Positions 8,274-16,571 of a DNA stretch of 64,000 nt are shown here, piece by piece. The position numbers were made by a program, and so were the translations under genes. The DNA lies in assembly GCF_000969985.1 (NCBI RefSeq), contig NZ_CP009526.1, forward strand, positions 4,464,001 through 4,528,000, read 5' to 3'. The notes under the pieces are model-generated. The model worked only from the letters and a program-made list of their open reading frames with translations, ran no database searches and was not told where the DNA came from. The stretch's first letter is position 1. Every line of letters starts with the position of its first letter. The DNA comes from Methanosarcina barkeri str. Wiesmoor (lineage in GTDB: Archaea > Halobacteriota > Methanosarcinia > Methanosarcinales > Methanosarcinaceae).

Positions 8274-9062
8274 ATGTCTTCTTCAGAAATCCAGACCAAA
8301 AATTCAGAAGTCCAGGTTAAAGAGATGGTAGCCCATAAATGGGACCTTGCATCCGAAACTTTTGATACTCATGCAGGACACGGGATCCAGACTCAAAAAG
8401 AAAGAGACGCCTGGAAGCGGGCTTTCTTGAAAGTTTTCCCGGGAAAAAGTTTGAAAATTCTCGACGTTGGCTGCGGGACAGGAGAATTAAGCTTACTGTT
8501 TGCTGAGATGGGGCATGAGGTTGCAGGAATCGACATTTCCGGACAAATGCTGAAAATAGCAAAAGCAAAGGCTGAAGCCCTCGGAGCGGACATAACCTTT
8601 AGGGAAGGAGACGCAGAAAACCCTCCTTTTGATACATCTTCTTATGACATTGTGTTTAGCCGTCATCTTCTCTGGACGCTCCCTAATCCGAAAGTAGCCG
8701 TAGAGAACTGGAACAGAATTCTGCGGAAAAATGGGAAAGTCGTGATTGTTGATGGAGTCTGGGACAGCGGCACCCTGGGATCCAGGGCTCGCAAAAATGC
8801 CGGTGCTCTTTTGACCCTGCTTCTTGAAAGAAAAGATCCCCGAAAAGGACACTCTGACTATTCTGATGAACTCAAAGCCCAGCTCCCGCATTTTGGAGGA
8901 GCTCCGCTTGAAAAAGTAAATGAGTACCTTTCAAATTCAGGCTTTGGAAATATCCAGATTTTTGACCTGAAAGAAGTAAGAGATGCTCAGAAAGAGAAGA
9001 TGCCGTTAGGTGAACGGGTTGTACGCAGTTATCAGTACTACCTCATCTGCGGCCGAAAATGA
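8274..9062 (+). CDS. Class I SAM-dependent methyltransferase (first of two paralogues)
   Basis: Soluble methyltransferase of 262 aa. The SAM-binding motif DVGCGTGE is at residues 64-71, followed by AGIDIS and the acidic GDAENPPF. It shares an unusual set of blocks with the second methyltransferase at 14314-15075: HKWDLASETFDTHAGHGI at the N-terminus, SRHLLWTLPNP, DGVWDSG and ERKDPRKGHSDY. The substrate is unknown. It lies 28 bp upstream of the importer binding protein on the same strand, so cotranscription is likely. Its place, with its paralogue closing the operon, suggests that it modifies the compound or metal chelate handled by the importer; this is inference. Confidence 0.85.
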   Translation: MSSSEIQTKNSEVQVKEMVAHKWDLASETFDTHAGHGIQTQKERDAWKRAFLKVFPGKSLKILDVGCGTGELSLLFAEMGHEVAGIDISGQMLKIAKAKAEALGADITFREGDAENPPFDTSSYDIVFSRHLLWTLPNPKVAVENWNRILRKNGKVVIVDGVWDSGTLGSRARKNAGALLTLLLERKDPRKGHSDYSDELKAQLPHFGGAPLEKVNEYLSNSGFGNIQIFDLKEVRDAQKEKMPLGERVVRSYQYYLICGRK

Positions 9063-9090
9063 CATTCATTAAAAAAGATGGTGTTCCTAA

Positions 9091-10728
9091 ATGAAAAATA
9101 AAAACTTCCCCTTGATTATATTGTTAATTATCCTGCTGACCTGCGCTATCCTGACGACTTCCGGGTGCAGCAGTACAGAAGAAAGTGGAGCAAAAGACGC
9201 AGTCTCCGGGATGGAGGTTAACTCAGGATCAGATGATGCTTCCCAGATAGAAGGAGGCTCTGAAAATAATACACTTGTACTTGGTGAAATGTGGAATATC
9301 GAATCGATTGACCCAATTAATGGGGATGGCACCCTTGTCTGCGAGAAAGCTGCAATAACCGAAACTCTTGTTGGTGCCAATGACGATTTCTCGCTCAAAC
9401 CTGGGCTTGCAACTTCCTGGGAACAGCTTGATGAAAATACCTGGGAATTTAAGCTGAGAAATAATGTTACCTTCCATGACGGAAGCAAAATGACTGCAGA
9501 AGACGTAAATTTCACTCTGGAAAAAGTCATCTCGGAAAACGCGAAAGTTGCTTCCATGCTAAAAATAGATTCGATAGAAATAGTTGACAACTATACTCTT
9601 AAAATCAAAACCAAAGAAATAAACCCTATCCTTCCTGGAGTTCTCCATTATCCTGATACTGCTATAATAAGTCCCTCTTCTTATAATGAAAATGGAGAGT
9701 TTGTAAAACCTGTAGGAACGGGTCCATATAAATTAGAATCATTTGACGAACAGACCAGAGTTCTGACAGTTGTAAAGAACGATAACTGGTGGGGAGGAGA
9801 AGTAGGGCTTGATAAAATGATCCTTAAGGGAATACCAGACCCCAACACGAGAGCAATGGCGATCGAAAATGGAGAAGTTGACTTTACCGTCGATGTACCC
9901 TATAGTGAAACTGACAGGATTGACGCTATAGACGGCATTAACGTAGAGAAATACAAAACCCCAAGAGTCTACAAACTTGACCTGAACCTGAAACATGAAC
10001 CCCTTGAAGATGTTAGAGTAAGGCAGGCTATGTCCTATGCCATTGACAGGTCTGACATCGCAGAAAATGTACTGTACAATGTAGGAGAAGCTGCTGCAGG
10101 TCCTTTCCTGCCCACAATGGTCTGGGCAAATAAGAGCCTGAAACCCTACAGCCAGGACCTTGAGAAAGCTGATGAGCTCCTTACAGCTGCTGGCTGGGTG
10201 GATACTGACGGAGACGGCATCAGGGATAAGGATGGACAACCTCTCAAGTTCAACCTGATGACCTATTCGGCAAGGCCTGGACTTCCTCCAATGGCTGAAG
10301 CTATGGCTGCCCAGTTAAGGGAGGCAGGCATAGGCATAGAGACAGAAGTTCTGGAAATGGGGTCAATCGATGACAGAAGGGAAAGCGGAGACTGGGACCT
10401 CTACCTTGCAGCTTACAATATTGCGATGGTTCCGGACCCAGAATATATTCTCACAAACTGGTACATGACAAACGGGACTGACAATAACGCAGGATATTCC
10501 AATCCTAAAGTAGACTCCCTAATAACAGAAGCCAGAAAAATCACGAACATGAGTGAACGCTATAAAAAGTTCAATGAGGTAGAAGCTATCGCTTATGATG
10601 AACAGCCCATGATCATAGTGGCTTACTACGGCTGTGCAATCGTAAAGAAAGACTATGTAAAAGGATACGTCTTCGATCCGACAGCTCATGACTACCGTAT
10701 AAACGCAGATATGCATATCGAGAAGTAA
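9091..10728 (+). CDS. Nickel/peptide-type ABC transporter substrate-binding lipoprotein
   Basis: Family 5 extracellular solute-binding protein (NikA/OppA/DppA type), 545 aa. A lipoprotein signal (LLTCAILTTSGCSS) is followed by a Ser/Glu-rich linker to about residue 55. The domain then shows hallmark segments: LKPGLATSWEQLDENTWEFK, FHDGSKMTAEDVNFTLEKV, PVGTGPYKLESF, RVRQAMSYAIDR and ADELLTAAGWVDTDGDGIRD. Relatives bind nickel chelates, other metallophores, heme or peptides; the pocket cannot be assigned by eye. It is the first transporter gene of the operon that continues with two permeases and two ATPases. Confidence 0.92.
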   Translation: MKNKNFPLIILLIILLTCAILTTSGCSSTEESGAKDAVSGMEVNSGSDDASQIEGGSENNTLVLGEMWNIESIDPINGDGTLVCEKAAITETLVGANDDFSLKPGLATSWEQLDENTWEFKLRNNVTFHDGSKMTAEDVNFTLEKVISENAKVASMLKIDSIEIVDNYTLKIKTKEINPILPGVLHYPDTAIISPSSYNENGEFVKPVGTGPYKLESFDEQTRVLTVVKNDNWWGGEVGLDKMILKGIPDPNTRAMAIENGEVDFTVDVPYSETDRIDAIDGINVEKYKTPRVYKLDLNLKHEPLEDVRVRQAMSYAIDRSDIAENVLYNVGEAAAGPFLPTMVWANKSLKPYSQDLEKADELLTAAGWVDTDGDGIRDKDGQPLKFNLMTYSARPGLPPMAEAMAAQLREAGIGIETEVLEMGSIDDRRESGDWDLYLAAYNIAMVPDPEYILTNWYMTNGTDNNAGYSNPKVDSLITEARKITNMSERYKKFNEVEAIAYDEQPMIIVAYYGCAIVKKDYVKGYVFDPTAHDYRINADMHIEK

Positions 10729-10734
10729 AAATTT

Positions 10735-10787
10735 AAGGAAATCTCGGAAAGGTATGGCAGACTAAACTCATACCCCGGGATTTCCTT
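10735..10787 (+). other. Intercistronic hairpin between binding-protein and permease genes
   Basis: AAGGAAATC pairs with GATTTCCTT as outer stem, and GGTATG pairs with CATACC as inner stem, just after the binding-protein stop codon. It lacks a following T-run, so it is more likely an mRNA-stabilising or processing hairpin that lets the binding protein be made in excess over the permeases than a terminator. Function is inferred. Confidence 0.6.
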
Positions 10788-10847
10788 TCACTCGAATAAC
10801 GCGGAAAAGTCGGAATTCTCGTCTTCTGTCCACGTTGAGGAGGAAAA

Positions 10848-11789
10848 ATGAAATATTTACTAAAAAGGGCAGGCTTCATGGTTCTTACACTTTTTGCGGT
10901 TTGTGCCCTGACCTTTTTCCTTATGAACATTATTCCAGGAGGTACGGCTGAGTTGATTCTAAAGCATACTCTCGTGGGCCTGGAAGATAGCGTTACCGAA
11001 GAACAGCTTAGCCAGATTTCAGGTAGATATAACCTGGATGCCCCTCTTTACCTGCAGTTTTTCAGTTGGATTAAAGAAGCGTTATTAAGAGGGGACATCG
11101 GAACCTCCTATGTTTTCAAAAAGCCAGTCCTTTATCTTCTGGCTTTACGCCTTCCAGCAACTATCCAGCTTGCAGGGTTGAGTATGGTAATTGCAATACT
11201 TGCTGGAGTAAGCCTGGGAATTTACTCAGCCCTAAGGGAAAACAAGATTTCGGATCACATTCTTAGGATTGTGACTCTCTTTGGAGTTTCAATGCCCGGT
11301 TTCTGGGTAGCCCTGCTTCTTATTCTGATATTTTCCCTTAAGCTGAAACTCGTGCCTGTGACAGGTTACGGGAGCCTGGAAAATCTGCTTTTGCCAGCTG
11401 CAGCCCTTTCTCTTCATTCCGTTGCTGCGGTTATGAGAGTTACGAGGACAAGCATGCTTGAGACCCTGGGACAGGAGTATATCAGGTTTGCAAAAGCCAA
11501 AGGGCTTCCTTTATGGAAAATCGTAAGCAGGCATGCCCTTAAAAATACCATGCTTCCTGTAATCACAGTTATTGGTTTTCAGATGGGAAGCTTGCTTGGA
11601 GGATCGGTTGTGATTGAAAAGATCTTTGCCTGGCCAGGGATCGGAAGCCTGCTTGTGGACTCTATTTCTGCCAGGGATTTGCCTGTGGTCCAGGGCTGTG
11701 TACTTGCGATCGTTACGATGTTTCTCCTTGTGCATTTCTTTGTGGATATGCTCTATACCCATCTGGACCCACGGATTAGGTACGGCTGA
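10848..11789 (+). CDS. Nickel/peptide-type ABC transporter permease (NikB/DppB-like)
   Basis: Integral membrane permease of 313 aa with about six membrane segments, starting MKYLLKRAGFMVLTLFAVCALTF after a GAGGAGG ribosome site. The binding-protein-dependent transport signature is seen near the C-terminal third (TSMLETLGQEYIRFAKAKGL, the EAA-loop that contacts the ATPases). The ending VDMLYTHLDPRIRYG is typical of DppB-type permeases. It pairs with the following permease to form the heterodimeric channel. Confidence 0.93.
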   Translation: MKYLLKRAGFMVLTLFAVCALTFFLMNIIPGGTAELILKHTLVGLEDSVTEEQLSQISGRYNLDAPLYLQFFSWIKEALLRGDIGTSYVFKKPVLYLLALRLPATIQLAGLSMVIAILAGVSLGIYSALRENKISDHILRIVTLFGVSMPGFWVALLLILIFSLKLKLVPVTGYGSLENLLLPAAALSLHSVAAVMRVTRTSMLETLGQEYIRFAKAKGLPLWKIVSRHALKNTMLPVITVIGFQMGSLLGGSVVIEKIFAWPGIGSLLVDSISARDLPVVQGCVLAIVTMFLLVHFFVDMLYTHLDPRIRYG

Positions 11790-11793
11790 TATT

Positions 11794-12696
11794 ATGGACA
11801 GTGTATTTGCTAACAAATTAAGAAAAAAGAGAGTTTCACTTCCGAAAGCTTACGGAAGTCAATTTACAAAAAGAGTTTTTCAAAGAAAAGATATGCTTTT
11901 TGCACTTTCATCCCTTTTGCTTTTTGCTGGGCTTGCCATTTTTGCTCCCCTGCTTTCCCCTTACGACCCCAATGCAATTGACCTGAAGAACAAGAATCTG
12001 AGTCCTTCAGAAGAGCACATCCTGGGTACCGATTACCTCGGAAGGGATATCCTGAGCCGAATCCTTATAGGAGCCCGGACTTCCCTTTCAATTGCTTCAG
12101 GAGTAGTGCTGATTTCCCTGTTCCTGGGAACTGCTGCGGGATGTGCAGCAGGCTATTATGGAGGCTTTGTGGATGAAAGCATCTCCAGAGTTATAGATAT
12201 CTTCCTTTCTTTTCCAGGGATCATCTTTGCTCTCACTATTATGGGGGCACTCGGGACCGGAGTTTTCAACCTGATGCTTGCTCTCTCTATAGCCAACTGG
12301 GCAAAGTACGCCAGGATGATGCGGGGGCAGGTCCTTTCTATCAAAAAACAGGAGTTTGTCCTTTCCGCGATAACGGGCGGAGCCGGAGATTTTTATATAA
12401 TCCGCAAGCATATTGTACCCAATGCCATAGCCACTATCCTCGTGCTGGCCACAATAGATTTCGGGCACGTAATTCTCTCTATTGCTACATTAAGTTTTCT
12501 TGGAATAGGGCTGCCTGCCGATGTGCCTGAATGGGGGGCAATGCTTTCCTCAGGAAAGGAATTCATGAGGACAGCTCCTTACCAGACGATCTTTCCAGGG
12601 CTTGCCATAACCTTCATTGTGATCATTTTCAGCATTCTTGGAGACGGTATGAGGGATATCCTTGACCCAAACCACGAAGGAGGCGAAATCGATTGA
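11794..12696 (+). CDS. Nickel/peptide-type ABC transporter permease (NikC/DppC-like)
   Basis: Second permease, 300 aa from the ATG of MDSVFANKLRKKRVSLPK, 4 bp after the stop of the first permease. An in-frame opening reaching back to 11614 lies inside the previous gene and is not used here. The family hallmarks are YDPNAIDLKNKNLSPSEEHI followed by LGTDYLGRDILSRILIGART, the EAA loop around YARMMRGQVLSIKKQEFV, and the ending FSILGDGMRDILDP. Its stop overlaps the next start (ATTGA). Confidence 0.93.
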   Translation: MDSVFANKLRKKRVSLPKAYGSQFTKRVFQRKDMLFALSSLLLFAGLAIFAPLLSPYDPNAIDLKNKNLSPSEEHILGTDYLGRDILSRILIGARTSLSIASGVVLISLFLGTAAGCAAGYYGGFVDESISRVIDIFLSFPGIIFALTIMGALGTGVFNLMLALSIANWAKYARMMRGQVLSIKKQEFVLSAITGGAGDFYIIRKHIVPNAIATILVLATIDFGHVILSIATLSFLGIGLPADVPEWGAMLSSGKEFMRTAPYQTIFPGLAITFIVIIFSILGDGMRDILDPNHEGGEID

Positions 12697-13634
12697 GCCT
12701 GCTTGAAATAAGAGACCTTTCGGTTGATTTTCCTGCAGAGGAAAACACTGTAAAAGCAGTTTCTCATGTCTTCTTTAATATAAGAGAAGGAGAGACTTTT
12801 GGGATAATTGGGGAAAGCGGGTCAGGGAAATCTGTTATTGGTCTTTCCTTGCTGAGGCTTCTTCCGACAAATGCAATTGTCTCAGGAACAGTGTTTTTTC
12901 ATGGGCAGGACCTTTTTTCTCTTAGACCTTCAGAACTCAGGAAAATTAGGGGAAAACACATTTCGCTCATGCCTCAGAATCCTGCTGGAGCCCTGAACCC
13001 TGTTCTGAAAAACCGGCTTCAAATAGAGGAGGTTTTCGAAGAAAGAGGAGTTGACAAAAAGGAAGGGATGAAAAAATCGCTGAGGCTTATGAAAAAACTT
13101 CTTTTGAGAAACCCAGAAAAACTTTGCGACCTCTATCCCCACCAGCTATCTGGAGGCATGAGGCAGAGGTTGATAGCTTGCATGTCTCTTTCTTTTGAGC
13201 CCGAACTTCTGATTGCGGATGAACCTACAAAAGGGCTGGACCCCGAGGCAAAAGAAGGAGCAGTGGAGCTTTTTACTAAAATTAAAAAAGAGTGTGGGAA
13301 GACGATGCTCCTGATCACTCATGACCTTGATCTGGCTCTTGAGGTTTGCGACCGGATAGCTGTGATGTATGCAGGAGAGATTGTGGAACTGGATGAGGCT
13401 TCGAAAGTTTTGAACGCACCCTCGCATCCCTATACAAAAGGGCTCATCAGAGCTCAGCCGAGAAACGGGCTTGTTCCCCTGAGCGGGCAGAGCCCAAGCA
13501 GGATAAGCCTTCCTGAAGGCTGCTTTTTCCATGAGAGGTGCAGGTACTCGAGTATCGAGTGCTTCAGAATACACCCTGAAATGAAAAAACATAAGGGAGG
13601 ATGGATCAGGTGTCACTTCCAGTCCTTGAAGTAA
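12693..13634 (+). CDS. Nickel/peptide-type ABC transporter ATP-binding protein (NikD/DppD-like)
   Basis: ATPase of 313 aa with Walker A GESGSGKS (residues 40-47), ABC signature LSGGMRQR, Walker B LLIADEPTKGLD and the H-loop ITHDLD. The C-terminus has the oligopeptide/dipeptide transporter extension with cysteines (GCFFHERCRYSSIECF), which binds an iron-sulfur cluster in some relatives. The start is a TTG overlapping the upstream TGA by four bases, a sign of translational coupling. It overlaps the next ATPase gene by 34 bp. Confidence 0.93.
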   Translation: MSLLEIRDLSVDFPAEENTVKAVSHVFFNIREGETFGIIGESGSGKSVIGLSLLRLLPTNAIVSGTVFFHGQDLFSLRPSELRKIRGKHISLMPQNPAGALNPVLKNRLQIEEVFEERGVDKKEGMKKSLRLMKKLLLRNPEKLCDLYPHQLSGGMRQRLIACMSLSFEPELLIADEPTKGLDPEAKEGAVELFTKIKKECGKTMLLITHDLDLALEVCDRIAVMYAGEIVELDEASKVLNAPSHPYTKGLIRAQPRNGLVPLSGQSPSRISLPEGCFFHERCRYSSIECFRIHPEMKKHKGGWIRCHFQSLK

Positions 13635-14317
13635 ACGAACTGGCAATGAGTTTTGGGACTCTAGAGGTGTTCAGGAATGTCAGTTTTTCAGTATCTCGCG
13701 GAGAAATTCTGGGACTTTTCGGAAAAAGTGGGTCCGGAAAAACCACTATTGGCAAATGTATTGTAGGGCTTGAAAGACCCACGGGAGGAGAAATCCGGGT
13801 CCAGGGAGCGGATATACTGAACATGGGAAAAAAAGAGTTCAGGAAACTGCGCCCTAAAATCCAGATGATTTTCCAACACCCTGAGACTTCTCTTGACCCC
13901 CGTATGAAAGCTTTTGAGAACCTTATAGAACCCCTGAAACTCCATTCCGGGCTAAAGCAAGATGCCCTCCTGAAACGAGGAGAGGAACTGGCAGAACTTA
14001 CAGGGCTGCGACCTGAACACCTTGCTCGTTATCCGGTTCAGCTTAGCGGAGGAGAGATCCAGAGGATAGTGCTTGCAAGGATCATGGCTTTATCTCCTGA
14101 TTTTATCGTTGCTGACGAGCCGACTTCTATGCTTGATGTTTCAGTGCAAGCACAGATTCTGCGCCTTATGCAGAAGCTTCAGAGAGAGACAGGCGTTTCC
14201 TACCTGCTGATCTCGCATGACCTTGAGGTGTTAAGGAAGGTCTGCCACAGGATTGCCTATCTCGATAATGGAACCATTACCTCAATTGAAAATATAAAGA
14301 GAGGCATTAAAGTATGA
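13601..14317 (+). CDS. Nickel/peptide-type ABC transporter ATP-binding protein (NikE/DppF-like)
   Basis: Second ATPase, 238 aa, with Walker A GKSGSGKTT (residues 41-49), signature LSGGEIQR, Walker B FIVADEPTSMLD and switch region LLISHDLE. It lacks the long C-terminal extension of its partner. The ATG follows GGGAGG inside the end of the preceding gene. It forms the heterodimeric motor with the upstream ATPase. Confidence 0.93.
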   Translation: MDQVSLPVLEVNELAMSFGTLEVFRNVSFSVSRGEILGLFGKSGSGKTTIGKCIVGLERPTGGEIRVQGADILNMGKKEFRKLRPKIQMIFQHPETSLDPRMKAFENLIEPLKLHSGLKQDALLKRGEELAELTGLRPEHLARYPVQLSGGEIQRIVLARIMALSPDFIVADEPTSMLDVSVQAQILRLMQKLQRETGVSYLLISHDLEVLRKVCHRIAYLDNGTITSIENIKRGIKV

Positions 14318-15075
14318 CCATCCATGAAAACCAGATCAAACAGACAATTGCCCGCATATGGGACGTTTCGTCCGAGACCTATGACAGCTATGAAGGGCAT
14401 GGGATTAAGAGTGAAGTTGAAAGAGAAGCCTGGAAAAACGTGTTTAAAAACCTGCTTCCTCCAGGCAGGCTGAAGGTGCTTGACGTAGGCTGCGGGACCT
14501 GCGAAATTGGGCTGCTGTTTGCTGAAATGGGACATCATGTTACGGGCCTTGACCTTTCAAAAAAAATGCTTGCAAAAGCCAGGGACAAAGCTTCCAGAAG
14601 AGGGTTTGACAGTGTTTTCAAAAAAGGGGATGCCGAGGCTCCTCCTTTTAAGGCTGGGTCATTTGATGTAGTTGTCAACCGCCATCTCCTCTGGACCCTT
14701 CCTCACCCTGATACTGCGGTCCAAAACTGGAAAAAAGTGCTTGTGGGAGGAGGAAAGCTTATTGTTATTGATGGCATCTGGAATGACGGTTCAATCGAAA
14801 CAAACGCAAGGAGGTTTGTAAGCGATTTCCTCACTTTGCTTGTTGAAAGAAGGAATCCCAGAAAAGGACATTACTCTAGAGAGGTAGACAGTGAACTTCC
14901 AAATAAGCAAGGAGTCCCTCCTGAAAAAATGCTTGAATACTTCAGGGCTGCGGGATTCAAAAATATAAAAGATATCGACCTGAAAGATATCATGGATCTT
15001 CAGAGAGAGAACATGCCGTTCAGGAAACGGATAGCTTATGACTACAAATATCATTTAATCTACGGAGAAAAGTGA
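14314..15075 (+). CDS. Class I SAM-dependent methyltransferase (second paralogue, end of importer operon)
   Basis: Methyltransferase of 253 aa with motif DVGCGTCE at residues 57-64, then TGLDLS and GDAEAPPF. It resembles the enzyme at 8274-9062 along its whole length, including the N-terminal WDVSSETYDSYEGHGI, NRHLLWTLPHP, DGIWNDG and ERRNPRKGHYS. Its ATG overlaps the ATPase stop (ATGA), so it is translationally coupled to the importer. Both methyltransferases therefore belong to one transcription unit with the ABC genes. They may act on one transported chelate, or one may be a diverged backup; substrate unknown. Confidence 0.86.
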   Translation: MTIHENQIKQTIARIWDVSSETYDSYEGHGIKSEVEREAWKNVFKNLLPPGRLKVLDVGCGTCEIGLLFAEMGHHVTGLDLSKKMLAKARDKASRRGFDSVFKKGDAEAPPFKAGSFDVVVNRHLLWTLPHPDTAVQNWKKVLVGGGKLIVIDGIWNDGSIETNARRFVSDFLTLLVERRNPRKGHYSREVDSELPNKQGVPPEKMLEYFRAAGFKNIKDIDLKDIMDLQRENMPFRKRIAYDYKYHLIYGEK

Positions 15076-15093
15076 ACCTGAAGGAATGTGAAA

Positions 15094-15137
15094 GTGAACT
15101 GCCACTAAGCTAAAGACTTAGCAGCTTCCTAATTCAT
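15094..15137. mobile_element. Solo IS605-type end (remnant)
   Basis: Forty-odd bases closely match the terminal segment of the IS605-type remnant at 45536-45580, including CTAAGCTAAAGACTTAG and AGCTTCCTA.TTCAT. The hairpin CTAAG..CTTAG is the kind of structure TnpA recognises at IS200/IS605 ends. No transposase sequence is attached here, so this is an excision scar or a decayed copy. Confidence 0.6.
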
Positions 15138-15517
15138 AGATGACCATCGCACCTCCAAAGGCTTAAATTTCAGCTAAGCCGTCCGTACTGAGTATCTCTT
15201 TTGTTCATTTCGGCTTTACGTAGTTACAAGCTAGAGTCGAAGGTTTTTCTATGACCTACTGAGCCTGAGGGCAGACTCTTGGAAAAAGATTGCATGGTTT
15301 ACGCATACCCTAATCTAATATTAAATTATCCGAGGGTCTATATGAAGTAAAGAATACTGAAAAGAATAGAGAAGAAGTTGGCGCTTATATCCCCTGAGTT
15401 AAGGACACAGGGGTTTTACGCGTATTCATATAAAAAGAATACAGGATAATAGGTAAGAGTCGATATGCATAGGCTATTTAAATCGAGAAACAAAGAGACC
15501 AGTGTAGGAGGCAATAG
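15138..15517. other. Spacer with terminator-like hairpin and promoter of the MTH865-like gene
   Basis: No gene seen. CCCCTGAGTTAAGGACACAGGGG at about 15391-15413 forms a stem-loop followed by TTTTAC, so it may end transcription of the importer operon. A GATATGCATAGGCTATT string at 15463-15479 resembles one arm of the inverted repeat at 43002-43094. GGAGG lies before the next start codon. Confidence 0.45.
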
Positions 15518-15757
15518 ATGGGCATAAAGGAAGAAGTTTACGAACAGATCATTGAAATTCTTAAAGATGCAAAATTCCCCATAAACACAATGGATGAGTT
15601 GATTGATTCCTTGCCTGAAGGGCTTGACACCACAGGCAGAATTGGTGATGTTGAAGTTACTGCAAGAGAGGCAGAAAACCTGATTACTGAAAAGGATTTT
15701 CCGTTGAAAGACGCAAAATATGTGGCAGATCTACTGATTGAAAGAGCCGGACTCTAA
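15518..15757 (+). CDS. MTH865-family small protein
   Basis: Small acidic protein of 79 aa, MGIKEEVYEQIIEILKDAKF at the start and IGDVEVTAREAENLITEKDF in the middle. It matches what I recall of Methanothermobacter MTH865, including the FPIN and DFP blocks and the terminal ERAGL. The family fold is a small helical EF-hand-like bundle; its function is unknown. The GTGTAGGAGG sequence 5' of the ATG is a good ribosome site. No neighbouring gene on the same strand gives a functional hint. Confidence 0.8.
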   Translation: MGIKEEVYEQIIEILKDAKFPINTMDELIDSLPEGLDTTGRIGDVEVTAREAENLITEKDFPLKDAKYVADLLIERAGL

Positions 15758-15895
15758 CTTGACTTTCTCAGATCTGAATAGGCAAATAGAGATACTGAGA
15801 ACAAATTCTATAGAAAAAAGCTTGCGTTTTCCAAATCCAAAACGAACGGTATCCTAACATTGATTCCAAAGTATGTATAAAATGAATTTTTTGAA

Positions 15896-15964
15896 AACCA
15901 CTGAAAGCACGGAAGACACGGAAATAAGTAGTAAAGGCGTGGTTCTTCCGTGTTTTCCGTGGTT
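15896..15964. repeat. Inverted repeat element of about 70 bp
   Basis: AACCACTGAAAGCACGGAAG on the left pairs with CTTCCGTGTTTTCCGTGGTT on the right (17 of 20 positions), with about 30 bp between. It encodes nothing and would fold into a long hairpin. It is probably a small palindromic repeat of the type scattered through Methanosarcina intergenic DNA. Confidence 0.6.
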
Positions 15965-16000
15965 GTAATATCCAGATTGAATCACTCTGCAACTGGCTAT

Positions 16001-16102
16001 ATTTTCCATGTTACAGAATTCCATATGACTTTAAAATAATATTTACTTTATAAGCTGTAATTGTTTTCTTATTATGTATTTATTTGAGAATCGAAGCACT
16101 AG
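16001..16102. repeat. Dispersed 100-bp repeat, copy 1
   Basis: Aligns with 51140-51238 in the same orientation: both contain ACAGAATTCCAT, TTTAAAATAATATTT, a TTTTTATTATGTA-like stretch and TTATTTGAGAATCGA.GCACTAG. No coding potential. It lies just right of the 15896-15964 inverted repeat, and the copy at 51 kb is preceded by the related string TTTTCCGTGGT, so the two may be parts of one element. Confidence 0.65.
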
Positions 16103-16186
16103 AAAATACAATTCCAGTAATATGTGCGTAGCAGAATATGGTGGAAAAGTGTGAATATATTTATAATAAAGGAGCTTATATTTAGA

Positions 16187-16304
16187 CAGGAATTACGCAC
16201 CTGAACTGAGAAATCAATAGTATGAAGCATTGAACTGCCTGAATATAAATATCCTTGATAGATCAATGCATGCTTTTATTTGTCCCTCAAGCGCGTAAAT
16301 CCTG
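16187..16304. repeat. MITE-like element related to the GGACTTACGCA family
   Basis: A 118-bp segment bounded by CAGGAATTACGCACCTGA and, in inverted orientation, CAGGATTTACGCGCTTGA. The ends resemble those of the 5987 and 63781 elements (GGACTTACGCA) and the length is similar, but the interior differs. It is probably a diverged member or relative. Confidence 0.5.
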
Positions 16305-16475
16305 TAAGGAAATTACCTGGCAGTGTCGCAAGTTTGCTGTAAATTCAAATTAAGTTTTTGTACGCTATGGATGAAATTTATCTGCACGTATAAAATCTTC
16401 TATCCAGCAACTTCTAGAAACTTATGATTTTACAGAAAATTGGCACACTGTCTTTTATAGCCACCTTTTATATTT

Positions 16476-16569
16476 TTATTTTATAGCTAGTTTTCACTTT
16501 ATTTTATAGCTAGTTTTCACTTTATTTTATAGCTAGTTTTCACTTTATTTTATAGCTAGTTTTCACCGC
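16476..16569. repeat. Tandem 23-bp repeat, four copies
   Basis: The unit TAGCTAGTTTTCACTTTATT plus TTA occurs at 16484, 16507 and 16530 without change and at 16553 in part. The array ends two bases before the stop codon of the minus-strand coiled-coil gene, so it lies in that gene's 3' untranslated region. TAGCTA is palindromic. Confidence 0.9.
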
Positions 16570-16571
16570 TT

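Noticed and set aside
11614-11793. Long N-terminal extension of the second permease
   Set aside because: It lies inside the first permease gene and is Cys/Leu-rich out-of-frame text; the ATG at 11794 gives the family N-terminus.
15768-15992. Minus-strand frame of 74 codons
   Set aside because: It reads through the inverted repeat at 15896-15964; the repeated composition explains it.
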